From positions 992,001 through 1,056,000 of the forward strand of contig JAHBZN010000001.1 in the NCBI GenBank assembly GCA_019635415.1: a DNA stretch of 64,000 nucleotides, read 5' to 3'. The DNA is from Ramlibacter sp. Its GTDB lineage: Bacteria; Pseudomonadota; Gammaproteobacteria; Burkholderiales; Burkholderiaceae_C. Each line of letters starts with the position of its first letter. Positions within the stretch are counted from its first letter, which is position 1. Positions 9,441-18,249 of this stretch are shown piece by piece. The notes beneath the pieces are model-generated. The model saw only the letters and a program-made list of their open reading frames with translations. It ran no database searches and had not been told where the DNA came from. The position numbers were made by a program, and so were the translations under genes.

Positions 9441-10799
9441 ATGTTGAAGAGTCATCACAATCACAAACGACGGAAGCCAGTCTCCGTCCTCCGCACATCA
9501 AGAGTTGCGGCTGCGACGAGCTTGCTCGTAGCGCTCACTGCAGGGGCAGCTTTCGCTCAGGCGTTGCCAGCAGCACAAGACAATCGTTCAGCCGTCAGAA
9601 GCGGCTTGCAGAGCGAAGCGGCAACGATCCTGACGCTGCAAAAGGCCATCGATTTAGCCTTGGACAGCAATCTAGACTTGGCTGTCGCAAGGCGGGAAAT
9701 CGAGGCAACGCAAGGTCAGGTGATCCAGGGGCAAGCTCGCCCCAATCCCGAACTGGCGTACTCGCTGGAAGACCAGCGGGCAGCGACCCGCACACAAAGT
9801 GTGCAGATCAATCTGCCCGTCGAAATGGGTGGCAAGCGCGCCGCCCGTATCACGGCGGCAGAGCGAGGACGCGACATTGCGGTCGAAGAACTGAACTTGC
9901 GCCGCGTCGAAATTCACGCCACTGTCATCGCTGCCTTCTTTGAGACATTGGCGGCACAGGAGCGCACAGCCTTGGCTCACGCCAGTGTCGATCTGGCAAA
10001 ACGGGCCACTGACGCCGTTGCCAAACGTGTGGCAGCGGGCAAGGTTTCTCCGGTCGAAGAAACCAAGGCACGGGTGGCCGAAGCAGGTGTGCGAGTCGAA
10101 TTGGCACAGGCCCAGAGCGAGCAACGCAGTGCTCGGGCACGTTTGGCCAGTTTGCTTGGAGCTAATCCGCCGCGATTTACCCTCGTGGCGGGCAGTGTGG
10201 ATGAACTTCCGGCTGTTCCTTCGTTCGATAACGTCCAGCAGCGCCTGTCTGCTTCGCCAACGCTGCGCCGGGCGCAGCTGGAGGTTGAGCGCCGCAGGTC
10301 GTTGGTCGATGTAGAGCGCAGCAAACGGATACCCGACGTCACTTTCAGCCTGGGGGTGAAACGCCCCAACGAACTGCAGCGCGATCAACTGCTGTTCAGT
10401 GTTTCCGTACCCTTGCCGCTGTTTGATCGGAATCAGGGCAACTTGTTGGAAGCTTTGAAGCGTGAAGACAAGGCGCGGGACGAACTTCAAGCACTGAACG
10501 TTCGCGTCAGCACGGATGTATTGCAAGCCCGCGAGCGGCTGGAATCCATTCGTGGGGAAGTCGACGTCCTGCAACGGGATGTTTTACCCGGGGCCAAGAG
10601 CGCCTATGACGCGGCCACCGTCGGGTTTGAAAACGGCAAGTTCAACTTCTTGGAAGTGCTGGACGCACAGCGCACCTACTTTGCCGCCAAGTCTCAATAC
10701 CTCAAAGCATTGGCTGAGGCGCATCGCACGGCTGCGGACATTGACCGCGTGCTCGGCGAATCTGGCGCAAATGCTACCCAGCCAGCGAATAAGGAATAA
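9441..10799 (+). CDS. czcC: Co/Zn/Cd efflux outer-membrane channel CzcC
   Basis: 452 aa with a Shine-Dalgarno GGAG 7 bp upstream. A positively charged N-terminus and signal peptide end near AFAQA (about residue 40). Two TolC-family repeats of long helices follow (about 65-255 and 270-440), with the family landmarks QARPNPELAYSLED and FENGKFNFLEVLDAQRTYF. It is the outer-membrane duct of the CzcCBA pump, separated by 2 bp from czcB. It differs clearly from the cusC product at the left edge, so the island keeps a separate outer-membrane factor for each RND pump. Confidence 0.93.
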   Translation: MLKSHHNHKRRKPVSVLRTSRVAAATSLLVALTAGAAFAQALPAAQDNRSAVRSGLQSEAATILTLQKAIDLALDSNLDLAVARREIEATQGQVIQGQARPNPELAYSLEDQRAATRTQSVQINLPVEMGGKRAARITAAERGRDIAVEELNLRRVEIHATVIAAFFETLAAQERTALAHASVDLAKRATDAVAKRVAAGKVSPVEETKARVAEAGVRVELAQAQSEQRSARARLASLLGANPPRFTLVAGSVDELPAVPSFDNVQQRLSASPTLRRAQLEVERRRSLVDVERSKRIPDVTFSLGVKRPNELQRDQLLFSVSVPLPLFDRNQGNLLEALKREDKARDELQALNVRVSTDVLQARERLESIRGEVDVLQRDVLPGAKSAYDAATVGFENGKFNFLEVLDAQRTYFAAKSQYLKALAEAHRTAADIDRVLGESGANATQPANKE

Positions 10800-10801
10800 A
10801 C

Positions 10802-12400
10802 ATGAAAATCGATACCAACAAACTGAACGTCAGCAAGAAGCATCTGATCGCCATCGCCGTGATCGTTGCGACGGGCGTTGTACTGGGCAGCGCCATTCTC
10901 GGCGGCAAAGCAACCAAGACAGCCGAAGATGACGGCCACGGTCACGGCAGCCACGTTGAAGCCAAGGCACACAGTGATGGTGAGCATCACGGCAAGGAGA
11001 GTGGAGACAAACACGACCACGACAAGGGTCATGCGGACGGCGAACACCACGAGGCCCCGACCAAGGGGCCGCATGGAGGCAAGCTGTTCAAGGAGGGGGA
11101 TTTCGGGCTGGAAGCGTTGCTGGCCGAGGACAATGGCGAACCCCGTTTGCGCATCTGGCTGTTCAACAAGGATAAGCCTCTACCCAGCAGTGCCGCCAAG
11201 GTCAGCGCCACTATCACGCGCTTGACCGGAGAGAAACAGACACTCAATTTCGCGCCTGACAAGGACAGCCTGTTGAGCCGCGAGGTCGTGCCGGAGCCGC
11301 ACGCGTTTGAGATAAGCATCGTTGCCCAGACAGCCAACGAACCCTTCATGTTCGTTCTCACCCAAGAAGAAGGGAAGGTCGAACTCAGTGATGCACAAAT
11401 TAAAGCGGCATCCATAGGTATCGATACGGCTGGTGCGGCACGAATCAAGTCAGCCCTGCTATTGCCGGGGGAAATTCGCTTGAACGAAGACCGGACGTCG
11501 CACGTTGTGCCACGCATTGCTGGGGTGGTCGAGAGCGTGCAGGCCAGCTTGGGACAAGCAGTCAGACGAGGACAGGTTCTCGCTGTCATTGCGAGCCCGG
11601 CCGCGTCTGAGCAACGCAGTGAACTGCAAACCGCACAAAAGCGTCTGACCTTGGCCAAGACCACGTTCGAGCGTGAAAAGCGACTCTGGGAGCAGAAAAT
11701 TTCCGCAGAGCAAGACTATCTGCAAGCAGGGCAAGCGCTGCACGAGGCGGAAGTCGCTGTGGCCAACGCTCAACAGAAGCTCTCCGCTTTGGGCCTAGCC
11801 ACGGGTTCTCAGGGGGGCCTTAACCGCTTTGAATTGCGTGCGCCCTTCGATGGCTTGGTGATTGAAAAGCATCTCAGCCTCGGCGAAGCCGTCAAGGAAG
11901 ATGCTGCCGTGTTCACCGTGTCCGATCTGGGGCAGGTTTGGGCTGAAATCAACGTACCTGCCAAAGACTTGCCGCTCGTCAGGGTCGGCGAGAAGGTTGC
12001 CATCAAGGCCACTGCATTCGATGCCAGCGCGACCGGAGTCATCACCTTTGTTGGGTCGCTGATTGGCGAACAGACCCGCATGGCCAAGGCCCGCGTGGTC
12101 TTGTCCAATCCCAAAGGTGCTTGGCGTCCTGGACTGTTCGTCAACGTGGAAGTGACATCCTCAGAGGCCGACGTACCCGTGACCGTGGCCAGCGATGCCA
12201 TTCAGACCGTGGGCGATAAGCCAGTGGTGTTCCTAAAGGTGAATGGGGGATTCATTGCTCAGCCCGTGCAGTTGGGCCGCAGCGATGGCAAGCGCGTCGA
12301 GGTGGTGCAAGGGCTCAGAGCCGGGGCGCCGTATGCGTCGGCGGGAAGCTTTGTAGTGAAGTCAGAGCTAGGCAAAGCCTCGGCCGAACACACCCATTGA
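10802..12400 (+). CDS. czcB: Co/Zn/Cd efflux periplasmic adaptor CzcB
   Basis: 532 aa. An N-terminal TM anchor is followed by a strongly His/Asp-rich metal-binding stretch (about 45-82, with GHGHGSH, GEHHGK and GEHHEAP). An extra beta domain (about 84-195) begins PHGGKLFKEGDFGLEALLAE, then come the lipoyl and alpha-hairpin region and the beta-barrel (about 205-500). This is the family layout of CzcB. It connects CzcA to CzcC and probably collects Zn, Cd or Co in the periplasm. The extra domain is related to the whole of the small protein at 15661-16044. The gene lies in czcICBA, 16 bp before czcA. Confidence 0.94.
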   Translation: MKIDTNKLNVSKKHLIAIAVIVATGVVLGSAILGGKATKTAEDDGHGHGSHVEAKAHSDGEHHGKESGDKHDHDKGHADGEHHEAPTKGPHGGKLFKEGDFGLEALLAEDNGEPRLRIWLFNKDKPLPSSAAKVSATITRLTGEKQTLNFAPDKDSLLSREVVPEPHAFEISIVAQTANEPFMFVLTQEEGKVELSDAQIKAASIGIDTAGAARIKSALLLPGEIRLNEDRTSHVVPRIAGVVESVQASLGQAVRRGQVLAVIASPAASEQRSELQTAQKRLTLAKTTFEREKRLWEQKISAEQDYLQAGQALHEAEVAVANAQQKLSALGLATGSQGGLNRFELRAPFDGLVIEKHLSLGEAVKEDAAVFTVSDLGQVWAEINVPAKDLPLVRVGEKVAIKATAFDASATGVITFVGSLIGEQTRMAKARVVLSNPKGAWRPGLFVNVEVTSSEADVPVTVASDAIQTVGDKPVVFLKVNGGFIAQPVQLGRSDGKRVEVVQGLRAGAPYASAGSFVVKSELGKASAEHTH

Positions 12401-12416
12401 TGCCGGAGCGACGCAC

Positions 12417-15400
12417 ATGTTTGAAAAACTCATTCGCGCAGCCATCGAGCACCGATGGTTGGTGTTGCTGGCAGTCCTTGGTATGGCCGCCATCGGCGTA
12501 TTTAACTATCAAAAACTACCCATTGATGCCGTTCCGGACATCACCAACGTCCAGGTACAGATCAACACCCAAGCGCCGGGATATTCCCCTCTGGAGACCG
12601 AGCAACGGGTGACCTACCCCATTGAAACCGTGATGGCGGGCCTTCCCAACCTGGAACAAACCCGCTCCCTGTCCCGCTACGGGTTGTCGCAAGTGACCGT
12701 GATTTTCAAGGACGGCACTGACATCTACTTCGCGCGACAGTTGGTCAATGAACGAATCCAGGAGGCCCGCGACAAACTGCCTTCCGGTATTACTCCTGCG
12801 ATGGGGCCTATATCGACAGGCTTGGGCGAGATTTACCTCTGGACAGTCGAAGCCAAGGATGGCGCGAAAAAACCTGATGGCCAGCCCTACACGGCCACCG
12901 ATCTGCGCGAAATTCAGGACTGGATCATCAAACCGCAGTTGCGAAATGTGCCCGGCGTGACAGAAATCAACTCGATTGGTAGTTTTGCCAAGGAATACCA
13001 AATCTCACCGATACCCGAGCGACTGGCCTCGCTAGGCGTCACCCTGCAGGACATTGTGACGGCTCTGGATCGCAACAACGGCAACGTGGGCGCGGGCTAT
13101 ATCGAAAAGCGCGGCGAGCAGTACCTGATTCGAGCCCCCGGGCAGGTCAAGACACTTGAGGACATCGGTAATGTCATCCTCAGCAGCGCGGGTGGTGTGC
13201 CGATTCGGGTGCGTGATGTTGCCGAGGTCGGCATCGGACGTGAGCTTCGCACCGGTGCTGCTACGGACAATGGCCGTGAAGTGGTGCTGGGCACCGTCTT
13301 CATGCTCATCGGCCAAAACAGTCGAACGGTTTCGCAAGCTGTCGACAAGAAGATGATTGAGATCAACCGCAGCCTGCCCGAGGGTGTACACGCGGTGACC
13401 GTCTACGACCGCACCGTCCTGGTGGATAAGGCGATCAACACGGTCAAGAAGAATTTGTTGGAAGGCGCGATCCTGGTGATCGTGATCCTGTTCCTGTTCC
13501 TAGGCAACATCCGCGCGGCCATCATCACTGCAACCGTGATTCCCTTGTCGATGCTATTCACCTTCACAGGGATGGTGAGCTACAAGGTCAGCGCCAATTT
13601 GATGAGCCTCGGCGCACTGGACTTCGGCATCATCATTGATGGCGCAGTGGTGATCGTCGAGAACTGTGTTCGCCGTCTTGCCCATGCGCAAGTTCACTAC
13701 GGCAGGCCATTGACGCGCTCAGAACGCTTTCACGAGGTGTTCCTTGCATCCAAGGAATCACGTCGCCCACTATTGTTTGGTCAGTTGATCATCATGGTGG
13801 TGTACTTGCCCATCTTTGCCCTGACCGGCGTCGAAGGGAAGATGTTTCATCCGATGGCGTTCACGGTGGTGGCGGCGCTCGTGGGAGCCATGATTTTGTC
13901 GGTAACCTTCATTCCGGCTGCGGTCGCGCTGTTCATTGGCAACCGTGTCAGCGAGAAAGAAAACTTCTTGATGGTGCAAGCCAAGCGCTGGTACGGCCCT
14001 TTGCTGGATCGCGTGATGGAGGCCAAGGCTGTGGTGTTGGCTACCGCCGCTGTGGCGGTGGTGTTGTGCGGGTTGATCGCTACCCGCATGGGTAGTGAGT
14101 TCGTGCCCAGCTTGAACGAAGGAGACTTCGCCATTCAGGCCTTGCGCATTCCTGGTACCAGTTTGTCGCAATCGGTAGCGATGCAGCAGCAACTGGAAGC
14201 AACACTGAAAGCCAAGTTCCCCGAGATAGACCGCATCTTCGCGCGCACAGGAACGGCGGAAATTGCCTCCGACCCCATGCCACCGAACATTTCTGACGGC
14301 TACATCATGCTCAAGCCAATGTCTGAGTGGCCCGAGCCGCGGAAGTCTCGCGACGAGTTGCTGGCCGCCGTGCAGGAGGTCGTGGGCAAGATACCGGGTA
14401 ACAACTACGAGTTCTCCCAGCCGATCCAACTTCGATTCAACGAACTCATCTCGGGGGTGCGAAGCGATGTGGCGGTGAAGATCTTCGGGGACGACATGGG
14501 CGTCTTGAACAAGACAGCCGAAGAAGTCTCGTCCAAGTTGCAAAAAATCCCCGGTGCGTCAGAAGTGAAGGTGGAGCAAACCACAGGATTGCCGATGCTC
14601 ACGGTCAACATTGATCGTCAGAAGTCCGCACGCTACGGATTAAACGTGGCTGACATCCAGGATGCTGTAGCCACGGCCATCGGCGGGCGTGAGGCCGGTA
14701 CGTTGTTTGAAGGTGACCGTCGATTCGACATCTTGGTGCGCTTGCCAGAATCCTTGCGCAACGACCTTGAGAGCATGAAACGCTTGCCGATTCCTTTGCC
14801 TCGCGGTGCGGGCGGCGTCGAAGGACGAACCAATTTCATCCAACTGGCCGAGGTGGCTAGCTTCGAGCTGGCACCGGGGCCTAATCAGGTTAGCCGCGAG
14901 AACGGCAAGCGTCGCATTGTGGTGAGTGCAAACGTGCGTGGCCGTGATGTCGGTTCCTTTGTGGCCGACGCGGAAGCTGCTTTGGCGCAGGTCAAAATTC
15001 CCGCAGGGTACTGGACGAGCTGGGGCGGCACATTTGAGAACCTGCAATCCGCGACACAGCGTTTGCAAATTGTTGTCCCGGTGTCGTTGCTTCTGGTCTT
15101 CGTATTGCTGTTTGCAATGTTCGGCAATGTCAAGGATGGTTTGCTGGTCTTCACCGGCATTCCGTTTGCCTTGACCGGCGGCATTCTGGCGCTGTGGCTG
15201 CGCGACATCCCGATGTCGATTTCCGCAGCAGTGGGTTTTATCGCCCTGTCAGGTGTTGCAGTGCTCAATGGCCTCGTGATGATTTCCTACATCCGCAGTC
15301 TGCGAGAGGATGGAACGCCCCTGGACGCAGCCATCCGAGAGGGAGCATTGACTCGTTTGCGTCCTGTGCTGATGACGGCCTTGGTGGCTTCATTGGGTTT

Positions 15401-15611
15401 CATTCCAATGGCAATCGCCACGGGAACCGGCGCGGAAGTGCAGCGTCCACTGGCCACCGTGGTAATTGGAGGCATCTTGTCTTCCACACTGCTAACGCTG
15501 CTCGTGCTCCCGATTCTGTATCGGCTGGCTCATCGTCCAGACGAGGAAATGGAGGATGTCACTGCCGAACCGGTGCATCCGCAGGCAGTGGCTGCTTCGC
15601 AGAATTCATAA
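12417..15611 (+). CDS. czcA: Co/Zn/Cd efflux RND transporter CzcA
   Basis: 1064 aa starting MFEKLIRAAIEHRWLVLL. It is a full-length HME-RND pump with two TM blocks (about 340-540 and 880-1050) and two periplasmic loops. The TM4 signature DFGIIIDGAVVIVENC carries the two Asp and one Glu known from Cupriavidus CzcA to be needed for proton-coupled divalent-cation transport. This marks it as the divalent-metal pump, unlike CusA at 2786. It is the last pump gene of the operon; two small secreted proteins follow on the same strand. Confidence 0.95.
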   Translation: MFEKLIRAAIEHRWLVLLAVLGMAAIGVFNYQKLPIDAVPDITNVQVQINTQAPGYSPLETEQRVTYPIETVMAGLPNLEQTRSLSRYGLSQVTVIFKDGTDIYFARQLVNERIQEARDKLPSGITPAMGPISTGLGEIYLWTVEAKDGAKKPDGQPYTATDLREIQDWIIKPQLRNVPGVTEINSIGSFAKEYQISPIPERLASLGVTLQDIVTALDRNNGNVGAGYIEKRGEQYLIRAPGQVKTLEDIGNVILSSAGGVPIRVRDVAEVGIGRELRTGAATDNGREVVLGTVFMLIGQNSRTVSQAVDKKMIEINRSLPEGVHAVTVYDRTVLVDKAINTVKKNLLEGAILVIVILFLFLGNIRAAIITATVIPLSMLFTFTGMVSYKVSANLMSLGALDFGIIIDGAVVIVENCVRRLAHAQVHYGRPLTRSERFHEVFLASKESRRPLLFGQLIIMVVYLPIFALTGVEGKMFHPMAFTVVAALVGAMILSVTFIPAAVALFIGNRVSEKENFLMVQAKRWYGPLLDRVMEAKAVVLATAAVAVVLCGLIATRMGSEFVPSLNEGDFAIQALRIPGTSLSQSVAMQQQLEATLKAKFPEIDRIFARTGTAEIASDPMPPNISDGYIMLKPMSEWPEPRKSRDELLAAVQEVVGKIPGNNYEFSQPIQLRFNELISGVRSDVAVKIFGDDMGVLNKTAEEVSSKLQKIPGASEVKVEQTTGLPMLTVNIDRQKSARYGLNVADIQDAVATAIGGREAGTLFEGDRRFDILVRLPESLRNDLESMKRLPIPLPRGAGGVEGRTNFIQLAEVASFELAPGPNQVSRENGKRRIVVSANVRGRDVGSFVADAEAALAQVKIPAGYWTSWGGTFENLQSATQRLQIVVPVSLLLVFVLLFAMFGNVKDGLLVFTGIPFALTGGILALWLRDIPMSISAAVGFIALSGVAVLNGLVMISYIRSLREDGTPLDAAIREGALTRLRPVLMTALVASLGFIPMAIATGTGAEVQRPLATVVIGGILSSTLLTLLVLPILYRLAHRPDEEMEDVTAEPVHPQAVAASQNS

Positions 15612-15660
15612 ACCATTAATTTGATTTGATTCTTAACCTGTACTTTTGAAAGGAAAACTC

Positions 15661-16044
15661 ATGAAATTGATTTCGACCACCTTCGCTTTGATGTTGATGG
15701 CATCGGGCAGCGTATTTGCCGCAGACAAACATGACCATGGTCATGAAGACAAGCCTCTCCATGGTGGTTTGGTCACAGAGATCAAGGATGTCGATTACGA
15801 ACTCGTAGCTAAACCCGATGTGCTGCAGTTGTACGTGCGCGATCACGGGAAACCAGTTGATGTCAGCAAGGCAACAGCAAAAATTACCTTGCTCTCAGGC
15901 GGCGACAAACAAGAAGTGGAACTGAAGCCATCGGCTGACAGGCTTGAAGCCAAGGGCAGTTTCAAGGTCACGCCTGGAACGAAGGTTGTCGCGCAGGTGA
16001 ATCTTGCAAGCAAGGCAACGACGGCACGATTTGTTCTGAAATGA
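15661..16044 (+). CDS. Secreted small protein related to the CzcB N-terminal domain
   Basis: 127 aa. ATG at 15661 follows an AAAGGA ribosome site; an in-frame TTG at 15646 is less likely. Signal peptide residues 1-20 end at VFAAD, followed by a His-rich bit (KHDHGHEDK) and LHGGLVTEIKDVDYELVAK. The arrangement (HGG, then a beta-rich stretch with a xLYVRDHGKPVDVSKATAKIT segment and a terminal FVLK) parallels CzcB residues about 84-195 (PHGGKLFKEGDFGLEALLAE, RIWLFNKDKPLPSSAAKVSATIT, FVLTQE). I infer a free-standing paralogue acting as a periplasmic metal chaperone or buffer for the pump. No function is proven. Lower GC than the czc genes. Confidence 0.75.
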   Translation: MKLISTTFALMLMASGSVFAADKHDHGHEDKPLHGGLVTEIKDVDYELVAKPDVLQLYVRDHGKPVDVSKATAKITLLSGGDKQEVELKPSADRLEAKGSFKVTPGTKVVAQVNLASKATTARFVLK

Positions 16045-16097
16045 ATTTAGGGCCGAGAACCGTCTTCTCGATCTTTCTTCGCTCTTGAAAGGCAACC

Positions 16098-16622
16098 ATG
16101 AAAACATTTATCAAAGGCATTTTTTTATCAGCAGCAATACTTGCTTTGGCTGGCTGTGCGACGCCGGTAGATCGCTATGCTGAGAAGCCCTACTGTCACA
16201 CAGACCGTGGCAGAAACGCTTACTGCACCAAAGAAAATGCGCCAAGCCTTAGTAAAGATGAGGAGGCAAAGCAGTTTTCCTCTGATCCTGGCGCAGTCAC
16301 TGTATACGTGGTTCGCTACTGGGGCGATGGACATCACCCTTTGGATATATTGATCGATGGCGCGACATCGATGGAGACTGTTCCAAACTCCATGATTCGG
16401 TTGCGACTAAAGCCGGGAAGCCATCGAATTTCCTTTTCGGTGGCTGGGAAATCCTATGACCGAATCATCAATGGGTCTGCGGGGGACGTAAAACTTCTCG
16501 GTGTCACTGGTACTGATTGGTCTTGGGGAAGTTCTTCCCATGCGTGGGCTGAGGATTCTGATGACCAAGTCAAACGACAAGCTCGCCGATCTCGCTTGAT
16601 CAAAGACGTTTCGCTTCTGTGA
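16098..16622 (+). CDS. Putative lipoprotein of unknown function
   Basis: 174 aa. A type II signal peptide with lipobox LAGC puts the lipidated Cys at 20. The mature part has a Cys-containing N-terminal stretch (YCHTDRGRNAYC), a beta-rich middle (VTVYVVRYWGDGHHPLDILIDG) and a basic C-terminus. The beta-rich pattern recalls small DUF2846-like lipoproteins that carry a PEGA-like fold, but I do not recognise the family with certainty. It is noticeably more AT-rich than the core genes to the right and is the last gene before the presumed island end. Role in metal resistance is unproven. Confidence 0.65.
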   Translation: MKTFIKGIFLSAAILALAGCATPVDRYAEKPYCHTDRGRNAYCTKENAPSLSKDEEAKQFSSDPGAVTVYVVRYWGDGHHPLDILIDGATSMETVPNSMIRLRLKPGSHRISFSVAGKSYDRIINGSAGDVKLLGVTGTDWSWGSSSHAWAEDSDDQVKRQARRSRLIKDVSLL

Positions 16623-16687
16623 CCGGGTTCGGCCAAATCGTCAAATCCACGCCCTCAGGGCAGAGGCGTTACTATCTGGCTCGGAAA

Positions 16688-16721
16688 GCGGACGCGGGTT
16701 CGGTTCCGTGTTCCACCACCA
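16688..16721 (+). other. ssrA (tmRNA) 3'-end remnant, presumed island attachment site
   Basis: The stretch contains GGACGCGGGTTC (16690-16701) followed by a T-loop-like TTCGGTT and ends in CCACCACCA. The first 12 bases are identical to the segment preceding the T loop of E. coli tmRNA, and a CCA end follows at the expected distance. The T stem is imperfect, so this is not a functional RNA by itself. No tmRNA body or tag-peptide reading frame lies upstream; island genes do. It therefore looks like the displaced 3' end left by integration into ssrA. A tRNA-gene remnant is the alternative. Confidence 0.65.
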
Positions 16722-16733
16722 AATCCGGGTCAA

Positions 16734-16764
16734 GCCGCCAGCGGATCATCGCTGGCGGCTTTTT
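16734..16764 (+). terminator. Intrinsic terminator, probably the original ssrA terminator
   Basis: GCCGCCAGCG (16734-16743), loop GATCAT, CGCTGGCGGC (16750-16759), then TTTTT. A perfect 10-bp GC-rich stem with a T-run. It sits 12 bp after the tmRNA-like CCA end, as expected for the terminator of the displaced gene. Confidence 0.92.
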
Positions 16765-16796
16765 CCTTGGGTCATCGCATTGCCGCAGGAGCCTTC

Positions 16797-17522
16797 ATGC
16801 AACAAGCCGCCGTTCTTCCGCTGGATCCCTCGATTGTCGAAACGCTCAAGGGCGTGACCACGGCCACACTGACCACCGTGCTGCTCAAGAAGGGGCTGCG
16901 CAACGTCTGGATGCGCGGCACGCGCCCGCTGCGTCCTGAGCAGCCGCGTGTGGTGGGGCGTGCCTTCACCCTGCGGTTCGTGCCGGCGCGCGAGGACCTG
17001 GCCACGCCGGCGTCCTGGGGGGCGCCGATCTCGACGCGCGCCGCCATCGAAGCCATGCCGGAAGGGGTGATCGCCGTGGTGGATGCCATGGGGGTCACGG
17101 ATGCCGGCATCTTCGGCGACATCCTTTGCGCCCGCATGGCCCGTCGCGGGGTCGCGGCGCTGGTGACCGACGGCGTGGTGCGCGACCTGTCGGGTGTGCT
17201 CGGGACCGGCCTGCCCGTGTGGTGCCAGGGCACAGCGGCGCCAGCGTCGGTGGCCGGCCTGACCTTCGTCAACTGGCAGGAGCCCGTGGGCTGCGGCGGC
17301 GTGGCGGTTTTTCCTAACGATGTGGTGGTGGTCGACACCGATGGCGCCGTATTGATCCCGGCGGCGATGCTGGACGAAGTCATGGCCGCCGCGGTCGAAC
17401 AGGAGCGCCTGGAGGGCTGGATCATGTCGCAGGTCGAGGCCGGCACGCCCTTGCCCGGGCTCTACCCGCCGAACGAGGCCAACAAAGCCAAATACGAGGC
17501 CTGGAAGCGCGACGCTGCCTGA
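16797..17522 (+). CDS. RraA-like / HMG-CHA aldolase family protein
   Basis: 241 aa. ATG at 16797 has a GGAG site 5 bp upstream. An upstream in-frame TTG at 16767 overlaps the terminator region and is rejected. The RraA fold signature is present: TATLTTVLLKKG near the N-terminus, VVDAMGVTDAGIFGDILCARMARRGVAALVTDGVVRD in the middle (with the GD..A and DG..RD elements) and VFPNDVVVVDTDGAVLIP near the end. Family members are either RNase E inhibitors or divalent-metal aldolases/decarboxylases. The R-D pair that supports aldolase-type metal binding is present, so an enzyme is possible. It is the first core gene right of the island and lies 4 bp before the pseudouridine synthase gene. Confidence 0.85.
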   Translation: MQQAAVLPLDPSIVETLKGVTTATLTTVLLKKGLRNVWMRGTRPLRPEQPRVVGRAFTLRFVPAREDLATPASWGAPISTRAAIEAMPEGVIAVVDAMGVTDAGIFGDILCARMARRGVAALVTDGVVRDLSGVLGTGLPVWCQGTAAPASVAGLTFVNWQEPVGCGGVAVFPNDVVVVDTDGAVLIPAAMLDEVMAAAVEQERLEGWIMSQVEAGTPLPGLYPPNEANKAKYEAWKRDAA

Positions 17523-17526
17523 CACC

Positions 17527-18249
17527 ATGCGACTGGAGGAGGTGCTTTACTCGCAGGGCTTCGGCACGCGCCGCATCTGTGCCGGGCTGATCCAGCAGGG
17601 CCTGGTGGCCCTTGAGACCGGCATTTGTACCGATGCGGGCCATGACGTGGTGACCGAGGGCCTGCGTTTCACCGTGCGGGGTGAGGCCTGGGTCTTCCGC
17701 GCGCCTGCCTACCTCATGCTGCACAAACCGGCCGGCACCGAGTGCTCGCAGAAACCGTCGGCCTGGCCCAGCATCTACACCCTTTTGCCGGCTCCACTGC
17801 GCCAGCGTCCGCAAAAGGGCGCGGTGCAAGGCGTGCAGGCGGTGGGCCGGCTCGACCAGGACACCACCGGCTTGCTGCTGCTCACCGATGACGGGCAGTT
17901 CATCCACCGCATGAACTCGCCGCGCCACCATGTTCCCAAGGTGTACGAGGTGACCACCCGTCACCCGCTGGACGAGACGCAGGTGCGGCGCCTGCTGGAC
18001 GGTGTGGTGCTCGACGACGACCCCCGGCCGGTGGCCGCCGCCGCCTGCGAGGCCGTGGCGCCTTTGCACCTGCGCCTGACTTTGACGGAGGGCAAGTACC
18101 ACCAGGTCAAGCGCATGGTGGCCGCGGTCGGCAATCGCGTGGAGGGCCTGCATCGCTCCCGGATCGGTGGGCTGGGCCTGCCCGATGACCTGGCACCGGG
18201 CCAATGGCGCTGGCTGGAGGCGACCGACCTGGCCGCGCTCAGGGGCTGA
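17527..18249 (+). CDS. rsuA: rRNA pseudouridine synthase, RsuA family
   Basis: 240 aa. An N-terminal S4-like RNA-binding region (1-60) is followed by the catalytic domain with the signature GRLDQDTTGLLLLTDDG (Asp nucleophile in GRLDQD) and EGKYHQVKRM near residue 197. The size and the split S4/catalytic layout fit RsuA, which makes pseudouridine 516 in 16S rRNA; RluE/RluF-like assignment is possible. The 3' end overlaps the convergent hydrolase gene by 11 bp. Confidence 0.87.
   Translation: MRLEEVLYSQGFGTRRICAGLIQQGLVALETGICTDAGHDVVTEGLRFTVRGEAWVFRAPAYLMLHKPAGTECSQKPSAWPSIYTLLPAPLRQRPQKGAVQGVQAVGRLDQDTTGLLLLTDDGQFIHRMNSPRHHVPKVYEVTTRHPLDETQVRRLLDGVVLDDDPRPVAAAACEAVAPLHLRLTLTEGKYHQVKRMVAAVGNRVEGLHRSRIGGLGLPDDLAPGQWRWLEATDLAALRG

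Larger units (their letters stand above)
1..16721. mobile_element. Right-hand portion of a heavy-metal resistance genomic island
   Basis: This stretch contains only metal-resistance genes (cus, cadR/cadA, czc and two small secreted proteins). It ends at a sequence resembling a tmRNA 3' end followed by a terminator, after which ordinary core genes begin. By eye the base composition is less GC-rich than the flanking core, most clearly in the last two genes (15661-16622). Known biology: integrative elements often use the 3' end of ssrA as attachment site, and the end distal to the integrase carries the displaced 3' fragment. No integrase is present here, so the island is inferred to extend left beyond the window. 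Its class (ICE, integrated plasmid, phage-like island) cannot be told. Confidence 0.6.

Noticed and set aside
16688..16721. A functional tRNA or complete tmRNA
   Set aside because: Only the T-arm and 3' end are present, with an imperfect T stem and no D arm, anticodon arm or tag-peptide body upstream.
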